Source of the DNA: Elusimicrobiota bacterium
GTDB taxonomy: Bacteria; Elusimicrobiota; Elusimicrobia; UBA1565
Direction of reading: 5' to 3'
DNA length: 64,000 bases
Assembly (NCBI GenBank): GCA_041660925.1
Contig: JBAZVI010000006.1
Coordinates: 186,001 to 250,000 of the forward strand
Shown here: positions 1 to 9,096 of the stretch, one piece after another
Numbering within the stretch: position 1 is the first letter of the stretch
Layout of the letters: every line of letters begins with the position of its first letter
Program-made: the position numbers and the translations under genes
The notes under the pieces: model-generated
Database searches by the model: none
Seen by the model: the letters and a program-made list of their open reading frames with translations, nothing else
Told to the model about the DNA's origin: nothing

Positions 1-2139
1 GCTCACGTCGCGGAAGTTCACCCTCCAGAGAGCGTCCTCGCGGGGAGGCCTCCCCGCGAGCAGGGCGCGGTAGCGCTCGGGGCCCCAGCTCCCGGCGGCG
101 GCGCGGCGCAGGGCCGCGAGGACCGTCTCGCGCAGGGGTCCCAGCGGCTCGGGTCGGCGGGCCTTCTTGAGCGCGGGGTACTGCTCCTGGCGGGAGAGCA
201 GGAGCTCGGTGACGACGACGCGGTAGGAGGAGCCGGCGTCGACGGGCTCCCCGTGGATGCGCCCCCCCTCGACCCCGCCGAGGGCCGCGCGCAGCAGCTC
301 CGGGGGCGCGGCGTCATGGGACTTCTCCCGGGCTTCCTGCGCGCGGACCTGGGCGACGAGTTCGCTGAGCGCGTCCCCCGGCAGCTCGAGGGCGACGAGC
401 CGGTCGGGACGCTCGAGCCAAGACGCCACCATCGCCTCGGTGAAGTCGCCCGCCGTCACCGTCATGACCGGGAAGACGGGGAGGAGCGCGGCCTCGGCGC
501 CGGCGTCGGCGGCGGCGAGGGTCGCGGCGAGGGTCCAGAAGTCGCGCTTTCGCAGCTCGGGCAGGCCCAGCGCCTCCGGGTAGAGCGAGCGCACGGAGGG
601 CAGCAGGGCCGCTCCCGTGTCCGTCGTGATGCCGAAGGCCCCGAGGTCGAACTCCGGGTAGCCGGGCGCGTCGGTGAGGGTCTCGTCGAGAGGGCGGTAG
701 TCTTCCCGCACGCGCAGCGCGCGGCGGCGGTCTCCGAGCCGGCGGTAGGCGAGCGCGAGGTGCGAGAGCGTGGCCGCCCCGGCGCGGGCGGCGTAGAGAG
801 GAGGGTCCCAGGGAGAGCGCTCGGAGTCGATCGCCTCGGCGACGTCCGGGACTCCGAGCGAGCTCTCGTAGCGCGGGTCGGCGAGCACGAGGTCCACCCC
901 GGGCAGCGCGGTGAGCCCCGCGTTCTCGGCGAGCGTCAGGTTCGTGAGCGCGACGACGAGGTCGCAGCCCTCGCGCACGCGAGCGACCTCGCGCCGGGCG
1001 GCCGCGAGGGGGTCGATGATGCGCAGGGCCTTCGCGGCCCGCGCCGGAAGCGCGTCGGCCCATTGCGCCCGGGTGAGGCCGATGACGCAGATCCTCGCCC
1101 CCTCGCGCTCATAGGCCGCCGAGGCCGGCAGAGGACCGCGCTCCGGGGCGGTCGAATAGACGAGGTTCGCGGCGAGGAAGCGCAAGCCCTTCGGCCGGGC
1201 CGAATGGAAGGCCTCGATCTCGTCGATGCGGCGCAGGTCCGGCTCGGCCGGCACGACCGCGCTCACGCCCATGCGCTCGAGGCGCTCCGGGGTGCCGGCG
1301 GCGTCCGGCCCGTCGGAAGGCGGATAAGCGCCGTAGCGGCTGAAGACCAGGACTCCGTCCCCGTGGCGGCGCCGCAGCTCCGCGACCGCGGCCGCGACGC
1401 GGCCCTCTCCCCGTATGCTCTTGGCGATGAAGGCGACGGTCCGCTCGCGCCCTTCGTGCCGGAGGACGGCGAGGAGGACCGCGGAGCTCCTCCACTGTGA
1501 GGAACCGGCGCGGCCCTCCGGCTCGAGCTGGAGGGTGAGGAGCCGCTCGCCTCCCTCCATCGTCGCCATCTGGAGCTCCGCGCGCCGGCGCTCGAGGACG
1601 CGTTCGGAGGGAGGGTCGTAGGTGAGCGGGTCGCGGATGAAGGTCTCGAGCGTCCCCGCGAGCGCGGAGTCCTCGCCGAGCACGGCGACGAGGTCGTCGG
1701 ACGTCTCATAGACCGCCACGGCGGCGGTGGAGAGCGTCGCGTCGGCGCCTGCGGCCGGGCCCATGGGCGCGGGGCCGGCGGGAAGACGGAAATGGTAGGT
1801 CCCGGAGTTGTGATGGCAGAGGAGCGTGTCGGAGCGCACGAGCGCATAGCCCGTCGTGCGCTCGCGCAGGAGGCGTTCGAGCGCGCCCAGCGACGGCAGG
1901 TGCATGCTCGGCTGGGGGCTCGTGAAGAAGGCCAGATGGATGCGGGGTTCCGGAGGAACGGCCGCGGCGCCCCGGTCGTCCGGGAGGACCGGCGCGAATG
2001 CGACGGCGGCGCTCGAGAGGACGGGGGCCCCCTCCCCCGCCGCGCCTTCGGGAGAGGAGAACGAAGGATGCTCCGCGGCCGCGAAAGCCGACAGGACCGC
2101 CGCGAGCGCGGCAGCCAGCAGGAGCGCTCGTCCGGGCAT
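1..2139 (-). CDS. Exported 5'-nucleotidase-like protein, metal site degenerate (3' end outside window)
   Basis: The reading frame is open from an ATG at 2139 to the window edge (713 codons), so the C-terminus is missing. A signal peptide covers about residues 1-26. Residues about 220-470 have the layout of the UshA/YfkN metallophosphoesterase domain, and about 530-700 resemble the 5'-nucleotidase C-terminal domain (GDFTEAM, then VALELPGDAL). The metal ligands look lost. The usual D-x-H is replaced by AKS near residue 238. The usual TH reads TN in VALTNLTLAEN near 400, and the following GH position reads AD in LVLADPRY. The start overlaps the stop of the upstream thioredoxin gene (TGATG), so the two are probably co-transcribed. 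Family assignment is from recalled motif layout; catalysis is doubtful. Confidence 0.72.
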   Translation of the reverse strand, partial: MPGRALLLAAALAAVLSAFAAAEHPSFSSPEGAAGEGAPVLSSAAVAFAPVLPDDRGAAAVPPEPRIHLAFFTSPQPSMHLPSLGALERLLRERTTGYALVRSDTLLCHHNSGTYHFRLPAGPAPMGPAAGADATLSTAAVAVYETSDDLVAVLGEDSALAGTLETFIRDPLTYDPPSERVLERRRAELQMATMEGGERLLTLQLEPEGRAGSSQWRSSAVLLAVLRHEGRERTVAFIAKSIRGEGRVAAAVAELRRRHGDGVLVFSRYGAYPPSDGPDAAGTPERLERMGVSAVVPAEPDLRRIDEIEAFHSARPKGLRFLAANLVYSTAPERGPLPASAAYEREGARICVIGLTRAQWADALPARAAKALRIIDPLAAARREVARVREGCDLVVALTNLTLAENAGLTALPGVDLVLADPRYESSLGVPDVAEAIDSERSPWDPPLYAARAGAATLSHLALAYRRLGDRRRALRVREDYRPLDETLTDAPGYPEFDLGAFGITTDTGAALLPSVRSLYPEALGLPELRKRDFWTLAATLAAADAGAEAALLPVFPVMTVTAGDFTEAMVASWLERPDRLVALELPGDALSELVAQVRAQEAREKSHDAAPPELLRAALGGVEGGRIHGEPVDAGSSYRVVVTELLLSRQEQYPALKKARRPEPLGPLRETVLAALRRAAAGSWGPERYRALLAGRPPREDALWRVNFRDVS

Positions 2140-2573
2140 CAGCGGCGGGGAAGGAAGCGGCGTTCGGGCCGGGACTTCGGACGTCCGCGGTCCTGGCGCT
2201 GGGAGCGCAGGAAGAAGGAGCGCAGTTCCTCGTCGGTGTAGAGGCCGGCCGAGCGTCCGATGAGGCGCTTGCCGCGGAAGAAGAGCAGCGTGGAGAGGGC
2301 GTCCACCCCGTAGGTCCGGCGAAGTTCCTCCTCCTTCTCGTAGCGGGCCTGGAGGAAGAGGACGTTCTGCCAGGCCGGGTCGCGCGCGAGCCGGTCGAGC
2401 ATGGTCTCCTGGCGCGGGCAGACGCTGCAGTCCTCGGAGTGGAACTGGATGACCGTGTACCCGTCCTTCCCCTGCTGGGAGGAGAAGAGGGCGGAGCTGT
2501 AGGTGCCGAGCACGCCGGTCGCCCCGGCGGCCGCCGGGGCGAGCAGGAGCGCGGCGAGCAGGGTCCGCCTCAT
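2139..2573 (-). CDS. Exported thioredoxin-fold protein
   Basis: A 144-residue protein with a signal peptide (about residues 1-18) and a thioredoxin-like active site CSVC at residues 49-52, preceded by a beta strand (YTVIQFHS). A later strand with STLLFFRGKRLIGR fits the second half of the fold, although the usual cis-proline context is not obvious. It most likely acts as a periplasmic thiol-disulfide protein. The C-terminus is basic (RPERRFLPRR). Its start overlaps the end of the Lon-like gene upstream and its stop overlaps the start of the 5'-nucleotidase-like gene, so all three appear to share a transcript. The substrate is unknown. Confidence 0.8.
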   Translation of the reverse strand: MRRTLLAALLLAPAAAGATGVLGTYSSALFSSQQGKDGYTVIQFHSEDCSVCPRQETMLDRLARDPAWQNVLFLQARYEKEEELRRTYGVDALSTLLFFRGKRLIGRSAGLYTDEELRSFFLRSQRQDRGRPKSRPERRFLPRR

Positions 2574-5035
2574 CGGCGCGGCTTCTTCCCGGGGACTTTG
2601 CGTACGGCGGGCTTGGGTGCCTTGGCGGCGGGCGTCGCGGCCGCGTTGGGGACCTCGCGCAGGGCCTCCGCATGGGACTTGAGCCGCTCCTCGACGAGGG
2701 CGTAGACGCTCCCCTTGGGGAAGCTCCCGTCCTTCCCGCGGACGCCCGCGGGCTTCCCGGTGAGGACCTCGATGCCCTGCTCGACGGTGGAGACCGTCCA
2801 GACGTGGAACTTCCCGGCGCGTGACGCCGACACGATGTCCTCGCGGAGCATGAGGCTGCGCAGGTTGCTCTCCGGGACCATGACCCCCTGGGAGCCGTCG
2901 AGGCCGAGGACCTTGCAGACGTCGAAGAAGCCCTCGATCTTCTCGTTGACCCCGCCGATGGCCTGGACCTGGCCGAGCTGGTTGACCGAGCCGGTCACGG
3001 CGATGCCCTGGCGCAGGGGGATGCCCGAGAGCGCGGAGAGCAGCGCGTAGAACTCGGTCGAGGACGCGCTGTCCCCGTCGATGCCGTCGTAGCTCTGCTC
3101 GAAGGCGAGGCGGGCGGTCAGGGAGACGGGGTGCGTCTGTCCGAAGCGGTTCTGTAGGCAGCCGGCGAGGATGAGCACGCCCTTCGAATGGATGGGGCCG
3201 CTCAGCTCGACCTCGCGCTCGATGTTCAGGATCCCCTCGCGGCCGGGGCCGACCGTCGCGGTGATGCGGCTGGGGCGCCCGAAGGAGCGGTCGCCGTAGC
3301 CGATGACGGCGAGGCCGTTGACCTGTCCGACGGCCTCCCCCCGCACGCTCATGAGCAGGGTGCCCCGCGCGATCATCTCGCGCAGGTGGGTCTCGATGAG
3401 GTTCGAGCGGTAGACCTGCTCTTCGACGGCCCGCTGCACGTGGGCGGCGCCGATGAGCTCCTTCTTGTCGCGCGCCGCCCAGTGATTGGCCTCGCGCACG
3501 ACGTCGGCGAGCGAGCCGAAGTAGATGGAGAGCTTGCTCTGGTCCTCGGCGAGACGCGCCGCCTGCTCGAGGAGCTTGGCGACGGCGCCGGGCTCGAGGT
3601 GGCGGAGCTTGTCGCGGCGGCAGAGCGTCCCGAGGTAGGAGGCGAACTTGCCGACGTTGGCGTCGGTGGCGTCCATCCAGACGTCGAAGTCGGCCTTCAC
3701 CTTGAAGAGCTCGGAGAACTCCTCGTCATAGGAGTGCAGGAGCGAGAAGAAGGAGCTCTGGCCGACGAGGACGACCTTCACGTCGAGCGGGATGGGCTGC
3801 GGGCGCAGGGACTTCGTCGAGACGTAGCCGAGCCGGTCGGAGAGGTCCTCGATCTCGACCTCGCCGGTGCGCAGGGCCCGCTTCAGCGCGTCCCAGCTCA
3901 TCGTGTTCTTGAGGACGTCCTCGACCGGCAAAACGAGGTAGCCGCCGTTGGCCTGATGCAGCGCCCCCCCCTTGATGAGGGTGGCGTCGGTGTGCAGCGT
4001 GCCGATGTGCGTCTCCTTCTCGATGCGCCCGACGAGGTTCCCGAAGGTGGGGTTGCGCTCGACGACGACCGGGGCCCCGCGGGTCGCCGAGTTGTCGTCG
4101 ACGACGTTGACCATGTAGCGCCGGAAAGGAAGCTCGCGCGCCCACGGAGTGGTCGCGGGTTCGGAGGGACCCTCCGCGGACTCGCCGCCCTCGCTCCCCT
4201 TGAAGATCTCGATGTTGTCGAGGATGTCCTTGCGCGCGGCCTGCAGGTACTCGACGACCGGGGGCAGGTCCTTGTTCTTGTCGAGCAGATCGTCGAAGAG
4301 CCCGCCCACGACGTGCAGTACGACCCGGGTGTCGAAGTCGCGCAGGCTCGTCTGGGAGGAGCGCTCGATCTCGCGCAGCTCCTTGAAGGCGCGCTTGAGG
4401 TACTCCTGGAGCCCGTCGCGGCGCTTGAGCAGCGCGTCGCGCTCGGCGGCGGGCAGCGCGGCGATCTCGGCATCCGAGAGGCGCTTGCCGTCCTTCAGGG
4501 GCACCAGCGCCACGCCCATGGGCGTCGGCTGGAGCTCGAAGCCCTGGGTCTCGGCGCGCTCCCCGACCCGCTCCTGCACCTTCTGCTTCTGGCGGTTGTA
4601 GGACTTGAGGATCTCGTCGCGCCGGGAGTTGTACTCGTCGTTGTCGAAGATGCGCGGGACGGCCTGCCGTACATGGGCGACGAGGGCCCGCATGTCCTTC
4701 TGGAGCCCCTTGCCGCGCCCCGCCGGCAGGGAGAGCCGCTTGGGCTGATAGGAGTCCTCGAAATCGTGCACGTAGCACCAGTCCGGCGGCGTGGGCTGAC
4801 GCCCGGCGATCTCCTCGAGGAAGGCGCGCACGACGGTCATCTTGCCGACGCCGGGAGGGCCCGCCACGAAGATGTTGAAGCCGGGCTCGCGGATGGCCAG
4901 ACCGAACTGCATCGCCGAGACGGCGCGCTCCTGCCCGATGATCTCCTCGAGCGGAGTGTGCTTGTCGGTGCTCTTCAGTCCGAACTTGGAGGGGTCGAAG
5001 ACGCGGCGCAGCTGCGCGGGCTTGAGGGGCTTCAT
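2570..5035 (-). CDS. Lon-family ATP-dependent protease (AAA_32 type)
   Basis: 821 residues from the ATG at 5035; an upstream in-frame start would run through the DUF47 gene and was rejected. The order is a Walker A loop (GPPGVGKM, about 59-66), a long helical insertion, and a C-terminal Lon proteolytic domain. The catalytic Ser-Lys pair is visible: DGDSAS places Ser at 656 and VNEKIEGF places Lys at 699. The 43-residue spacing matches that of E. coli Lon. The family (PF13654 plus Lon_C) lacks the substrate-binding N-domain of classical Lon and degrades or remodels proteins in the cytoplasm. A basic Ala/Pro/Lys tail follows the protease domain. The start overlaps the stop of the DUF47 gene (TGATG). 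Confidence 0.92.
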   Translation of the reverse strand: MKPLKPAQLRRVFDPSKFGLKSTDKHTPLEEIIGQERAVSAMQFGLAIREPGFNIFVAGPPGVGKMTVVRAFLEEIAGRQPTPPDWCYVHDFEDSYQPKRLSLPAGRGKGLQKDMRALVAHVRQAVPRIFDNDEYNSRRDEILKSYNRQKQKVQERVGERAETQGFELQPTPMGVALVPLKDGKRLSDAEIAALPAAERDALLKRRDGLQEYLKRAFKELREIERSSQTSLRDFDTRVVLHVVGGLFDDLLDKNKDLPPVVEYLQAARKDILDNIEIFKGSEGGESAEGPSEPATTPWARELPFRRYMVNVVDDNSATRGAPVVVERNPTFGNLVGRIEKETHIGTLHTDATLIKGGALHQANGGYLVLPVEDVLKNTMSWDALKRALRTGEVEIEDLSDRLGYVSTKSLRPQPIPLDVKVVLVGQSSFFSLLHSYDEEFSELFKVKADFDVWMDATDANVGKFASYLGTLCRRDKLRHLEPGAVAKLLEQAARLAEDQSKLSIYFGSLADVVREANHWAARDKKELIGAAHVQRAVEEQVYRSNLIETHLREMIARGTLLMSVRGEAVGQVNGLAVIGYGDRSFGRPSRITATVGPGREGILNIEREVELSGPIHSKGVLILAGCLQNRFGQTHPVSLTARLAFEQSYDGIDGDSASSTEFYALLSALSGIPLRQGIAVTGSVNQLGQVQAIGGVNEKIEGFFDVCKVLGLDGSQGVMVPESNLRSLMLREDIVSASRAGKFHVWTVSTVEQGIEVLTGKPAGVRGKDGSFPKGSVYALVEERLKSHAEALREVPNAAATPAAKAPKPAVRKVPGKKPRR

Positions 5036-5694
5036 CAGCGCACCACGATGCGGCGGATGGAGTCGCCGACGTTCTCCGCGTGGTTGGCGATCTTGCCGAC
5101 CATGTGGATGAGGTCGCGCAGGAGGAAGAGCGAGACGACGTCGAGCTGCTTCTCCTGCTCGAAGAGGATCTTGGTGAAGCGCAGCTGGAGCTGGTCGGCC
5201 TCCCACTCCTTGACGTGGATGACCTTGAGCATCTCCTCGACCTTCTCAGGGTCGGCGCCCGTCGAGCGCTCGATGTAGTCCTCGACGTCGCGCAGGGACT
5301 TCACGGCCTCGTAGACCTTCTCCGTGAGCTCGAGGAGCACGACCTTGAGCTCCTCGGTGAGGGCGGTCTCGCGCACCGACATGAGCTTCGCGATGTCCTC
5401 GCACTCGTCGCTGATCCCGTCCTGGGCCTTGATGAGGACGAGCATCTCCGAGCGGTTGACGACGGCGAAGAGGCTCTTGGAGAAGCTGTCGCGGAACTCC
5501 TCCTTGATGACGTCCGCGTCGTGCTCGAGCTTCGCGATGCGCTGGGAGATGGTCTTGAGCGCGTCATAATCGCGCTCGACGAAGCGCCGCATGAGTTCTT
5601 TGAGGGACTCCATGCAGTCCATCGCCTTGTCCACGTGCTCGAGGACCGGGGCGAACATGGAACGGCCGAACATCCCGCCGATGGATCGGGTCAT
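5035..5694 (-). CDS. DUF47 family (PhoU-like) protein
   Basis: A 219-residue, almost wholly helical protein of the TIGR00153/DUF47 type, related to PhoU. It has the usual charged pattern (LEHDADVIKEE near the middle of the first helical pair, WEADQLQLRF and IANHAENVGDSI in the second). Members often sit beside PiT phosphate transporters and are thought to regulate them. No transporter is adjacent here; the direct partner is the downstream Lon-like protease, whose start overlaps this stop. A good promoter and a Shine-Dalgarno AGGAGA lie just upstream, so this is probably the first gene of a four-gene operon. Confidence 0.88.
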   Translation of the reverse strand: MTRSIGGMFGRSMFAPVLEHVDKAMDCMESLKELMRRFVERDYDALKTISQRIAKLEHDADVIKEEFRDSFSKSLFAVVNRSEMLVLIKAQDGISDECEDIAKLMSVRETALTEELKVVLLELTEKVYEAVKSLRDVEDYIERSTGADPEKVEEMLKVIHVKEWEADQLQLRFTKILFEQEKQLDVVSLFLLRDLIHMVGKIANHAENVGDSIRRIVVR

Positions 5695-5721
5695 AGAGGT
5701 TCTCCTTATGGGCGCAATGTA

Positions 5722-5750
5722 AAAATATCCGTTCTTGGAGGGCTTTTCAA
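5722..5750 (-). promoter_or_regulatory. Sigma-70-type promoter for the DUF47/Lon-like operon
   Basis: On the minus strand TTGAAA (5750-5745) and TATTTT (5727-5722) are separated by 17 bases. The predicted start of transcription lies about 20 bases before the AGGAGA ribosome-binding site of the DUF47 gene. Inferred from sequence only. Confidence 0.5.
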
Positions 5751-5772
5751 GACGCCGGAGGCGCCGGAGGCC

Positions 5773-7581
5773 TCAGCGGCCGTGACGCCGGTCTTTTCCG
5801 GGGCGCTCGGCGCCCCGCCGCTCGTGCCCGGTGCGGCCCGCAGGGAGCTTCGGCTGCTCCCCCGGACCGGTCAGCGACGGCCGCCCCTGCGGCGCGGGGA
5901 GCGCCGGACGCTGCGCGGCATCGGCCTCGGTGACCTGGCGACCGCGAGCGCGCACGCGGTCGAAGTAGGCGGCGTAGGCGGCGGCCATCCCGGGATCCGC
6001 GAAGAACTGGGCGTTCTCGAAGTTGTTGAACTTCGCGTTCTCGGTCCAGTTGTAGGAGCCGGTCTGGACCATGACCCCGTCGAAGACGACGAACTTGTTG
6101 TGCATCGCGCCCTTTTCGGGCACGAGGCCGACCGCGATGCGCACGTCGAAGCCGTTCTTGTAGAACCAGGCCATGTCGAAAAGATGGGAGTACTGGACCG
6201 CGTCGAAGACGATGCGCACGCGCACCCCGCGCTGGCGCGCCGCGAGGAGGGCCTCGCGCAGTCGCGCGGAGGTGCAGCTGAACATCGCCACGTCGATGGA
6301 GACGCGGGAGGCGGAGATGGCCTCGAGGAGGCGCTCCTCGGTCTCGACGCCGGGGGCGAAGACGTACGCGGGGAGCTTCGCCCCGTTGAAGCTCACGGGG
6401 CGCGTCGGGTCGCTCGGCGGCGTCCCTCGCGCGGCGCCGGGCTCCTCGCCGACCGGGCGGCCCAGGCCCCACATCCAGTCGAAGGAGCCCTGGAAGCCGC
6501 CGATGCGGTGCGCGTCGGAGGTGTAGGTGACGTTCTCCTGGTGGAGCTTGTCGGCGGCCCGCGACCAGTTCGCGGAGCCGGACCAGACGAGCTTCCCGTC
6601 GAGGAGGGCGAACTTGTTGTGCATGAGTCCGTGCTCCTTGCCGCCGCGCAGGACGCGGATGTCGAAGCCCGCGTCGATGAGGCGCTGGAGCTCTTCGGCG
6701 CGCGTCTGCCCGGGTTTGGACGGGTACATATGGGTCGCGTCGACGACGATGCGGACCTTCACGCCGCGCTCCTTGGCGCGCAGCACGGCCTCGAGGAGCT
6801 CGCGGTGCATCAGCTCGAGCAGCGCGAGCTCCATCGTCTCCTTGGCCGCGTCGAGGGCCTCGATGAGCTTGGCGCTCATGCGGCCGGCGCCTTCGTCGGT
6901 GAACTGGGCGGGCGCGAAGCGGTGCCCGTTGAAGACGACGGTCTCGGGCAGGCCCGGGACCGGCGGGGCGTGCTCTCCGGTGCGCGGGCCGTTCTCCTCT
7001 CGCACCGTCCCTGCGGCGCTCTGGCCCGCCGCAGGGACCGCGCCGGAGAACGCCGCCGCGGCCTTGTCCGCGGCCCCGTCGAACCGTGCGCTGAGTGCCG
7101 CGTGCGCGGCGCCCTCGCGGCCCTCGGAGGCGACGGCCTCCCGGACGGAGGAGACCACCTTGTCCGTGCCCGCCGCGAGGGAGGACTCCTCCGCGAAGGA
7201 GGCCGCCGCGCGGACGGGAACGCCCGCGACTCCGGAAACCGACGCGGCCGTCGGGGCGGCGCGCCGGGCGTCGGTGCGCGGGTCGTTCTCCTCTCGCACC
7301 GCCCCGTATGCGCTCCCGTGCGCAGACGAAGACTCCGCTCTCACCGTCCCTTCGGCGCTATGGCCCGCCGAAGGGACGGGCGCGGAGCCCAGCGTGGGCA
7401 GCCCTCCGACGGCGAGGGCCGACGGCTGCAGCACGGTGCCGGCGCCGCCTGCGCCGGGAACGACGGCGACGGGGGCCACGGCGGGCGCGGAGGCGGAGAG
7501 AGGGACCTGGCCCACGACCGTCTGGGCGAAGGCCGGAGCGGACTGCAGGAAAAGGAGCGCGGAGAGGAGGGAGCGCATCAT
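5773..7581 (-). CDS. Exported phospholipase-D-fold protein with two HKD motifs
   Basis: About 602 residues from the ATG pair at 7581/7578, chosen because it directly precedes a signal peptide (MRSLLSALLFLQSAPAFAQ). The next 200 residues are an Ala/Pro/Glu-rich linker that contains palindromic in-frame repeats. Two PLD-like domains follow, each with an HxK(x4)D motif: MHNKFALLD near residue 320 and MHNKFVVFD near 494, each followed by GSxNW. This matches the Nuc/cardiolipin-synthase-like group, whose members hydrolyse phosphodiesters in lipids or nucleic acids. The export signal suggests a periplasmic or secreted enzyme. The substrate cannot be read from the sequence. The C-terminal 50 residues are basic and Pro-rich. 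Confidence 0.87.
   Translation of the reverse strand: MMRSLLSALLFLQSAPAFAQTVVGQVPLSASAPAVAPVAVVPGAGGAGTVLQPSALAVGGLPTLGSAPVPSAGHSAEGTVRAESSSAHGSAYGAVREENDPRTDARRAAPTAASVSGVAGVPVRAAASFAEESSLAAGTDKVVSSVREAVASEGREGAAHAALSARFDGAADKAAAAFSGAVPAAGQSAAGTVREENGPRTGEHAPPVPGLPETVVFNGHRFAPAQFTDEGAGRMSAKLIEALDAAKETMELALLELMHRELLEAVLRAKERGVKVRIVVDATHMYPSKPGQTRAEELQRLIDAGFDIRVLRGGKEHGLMHNKFALLDGKLVWSGSANWSRAADKLHQENVTYTSDAHRIGGFQGSFDWMWGLGRPVGEEPGAARGTPPSDPTRPVSFNGAKLPAYVFAPGVETEERLLEAISASRVSIDVAMFSCTSARLREALLAARQRGVRVRIVFDAVQYSHLFDMAWFYKNGFDVRIAVGLVPEKGAMHNKFVVFDGVMVQTGSYNWTENAKFNNFENAQFFADPGMAAAYAAYFDRVRARGRQVTEADAAQRPALPAPQGRPSLTGPGEQPKLPAGRTGHERRGAERPGKDRRHGR
7007..7038. repeat. In-frame palindromic element, copy 1 (in PLD-fold gene)
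   Basis: Two 12-base arms, GTCCCTGCGGCG and CGCCGCAGGGAC, around an eight-base loop (CTCTGGCC). The loop differs by one base from those of the copies at 7344 and 33370. It lies in the linker of the PLD-fold protein and encodes part of the peptide AAGQSAAGTVREE. Confidence 0.7.
7344..7379. repeat. In-frame palindromic element, copy 2 (in PLD-fold gene)
   Basis: Two 14-base arms (7344-7357 and 7366-7379) flank the loop CTATGGCC. It encodes SAGHSAEGTVR within the linker. About 24 bases around the loop match the copy at 33370-33395 inside the topo VI B gene. Confidence 0.75.
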
Positions 7582-7671
7582 TATAATGAGAGTGTATGCA
7601 TAGAGTTCAGGCCGCGCAGGGGTCCGTGGACCCACGCGCGGCCTGAAACCTATTACCTATATGCGTTCGTT

Positions 7672-8871
7672 CTATTTCACGAGCTTCGCGGCATTGATGA
7701 CGCCGAAGCCCTGCTCGGTCGGCTGAAGACCGGCGACGGGCTCGGCGGCCTTCTTCAGCGCCGCGAGCACGCCGTCATAGCCCTTCGCGCCCCGGGCGAC
7801 CGCCAGGGCCGCCAGGCCCGCCATGTGCGGCGTGGCCATCGAGGTGCCGGAGTACTTGTCGTAGCCGCCGCCGGGCACCGAGGAGAGCACGTCCACGCCC
7901 GGGGCGATGAACTTGACCTCGGGCCCGCGGCTGGAGAAGTACGCGATCTTGTCCTTGGAGTCGAGCGCCGCGATGGCGATCGCGCCGTTGTAGGCCGCCG
8001 GATAGTTCACCGAACCGCTGTCGTTGCCGGCCGCGCACATGAGGGCGACCCCGCGCATCTTCGCGTAGGTCACCGCGAGGCGCATGAAGGTGCTGCCCAT
8101 CGGCGCGCCGAGCGAGAGGTTCGCGACCTGCATGCCGTTGTTGGCCGCCCAGACGAGGCCCTTGATGATGCCGGTCAGCGAGCCGCTGCCCTCGGCGTCG
8201 AGCACCTTCACGGCGTAGAGGCGGACCTTCGGCGCGACGCCGACGACGCCCTTGCCGTCGCGCACCGCGCCGATGGTGCCGGAGACGTGGGTGCCGTGGC
8301 TGTTGTCGTCCATCGGGGGCTTCTTCGAGTCGACGTAGTTCACGCCGCCGGCGCAGTTGGCCGCGACGTCCGGATGCGTGCAGTCGATGCCCGTGTCGAT
8401 GACCGCGACCTTCACGCCCGCGCCCTCGGTCGTCGCCCAGGCCTCGGGGGCCTTCACGCGGGCGATGCCCCACGGGATCTCCCCGTCGGTCCCGTCCGTC
8501 TTCACGAACGTGGGCAGGGAGGCCATGACCTCGTGGAGCGCAGGCATCGGCGTCGCCTGGAAGCTGGGCATCGTCCCCTTGATCCAGTTCGTCGTGAAGT
8601 CCTCTTCCACCAGCAGGACCTTGGGATTCGCCATGAGGCGCATCGCGGAGGGGTGGTACTTCCCGCCGGGAGCCTCGGCGACGACGGCGTTGAAGGCGCC
8701 GAGCTCGTCGACCGCCTTCATGCCGTAGCCGCTGAGGATGCCCTCGCGCGCGGCCTTCTCGACGTCTTCCTGGAACGCGACGATGAGCCGCGCCGGAGCC
8801 TTGGCTGGATTCGTTTGGGCCTGGGCCGCCGCACCGCAGAGCGCGAGGACGAGAGTGATGAGGATCCGCAT
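7672..8871 (-). CDS. Exported subtilisin-like serine protease (S8)
   Basis: 399 residues from the ATG at 8871, which follows AGGAGGCGGTC and begins a signal peptide (MRILITLVLALCGAAAQAQ). An inhibitor-I9-like propeptide spans roughly residues 25-100. The catalytic triad is complete: Asp in VAVIDTGID (about 159), His in NSHGTHVSG (about 193) and Ser in GTSMATPHMAG (about 343), with the oxyanion Asn in AAGNDSGS. It should be exported, self-processed and active as an endopeptidase. No C-terminal extra domain follows, so it is a minimal secreted subtilase. The neighbour upstream ends in a strong hairpin, so this gene is probably transcribed alone. Confidence 0.94.
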   Translation of the reverse strand: MRILITLVLALCGAAAQAQTNPAKAPARLIVAFQEDVEKAAREGILSGYGMKAVDELGAFNAVVAEAPGGKYHPSAMRLMANPKVLLVEEDFTTNWIKGTMPSFQATPMPALHEVMASLPTFVKTDGTDGEIPWGIARVKAPEAWATTEGAGVKVAVIDTGIDCTHPDVAANCAGGVNYVDSKKPPMDDNSHGTHVSGTIGAVRDGKGVVGVAPKVRLYAVKVLDAEGSGSLTGIIKGLVWAANNGMQVANLSLGAPMGSTFMRLAVTYAKMRGVALMCAAGNDSGSVNYPAAYNGAIAIAALDSKDKIAYFSSRGPEVKFIAPGVDVLSSVPGGGYDKYSGTSMATPHMAGLAALAVARGAKGYDGVLAALKKAAEPVAGLQPTEQGFGVINAAKLVK

Positions 8872-9096
8872 GACCGCCTCCTTTTGCTTCTCCGGAAGTT
8901 CCCGGTTGCCCGGAAGTCCTCCATACATTGCCCCGAAGACCTACCTCCGTCAGGTGCTAGGAGTCCCGCACGGATTCAGGTCCGAGGGCCTAGGATGTTG
9001 CGGTCCCCGCCGGCGATGAAGGCGGGGCCCGCAACGGGCTCGCGGCAAGCGGCGATCGTTCCTTTATTCCTTTATGTAGCAGGCGGGAGGACCACA

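Noticed and set aside
18..317. A short Arg/Ser/Pro-rich minus-strand frame near the window start.
   Set aside because: It overlaps the well-supported nucleotidase-like frame on the same strand and has no start signal or domain.
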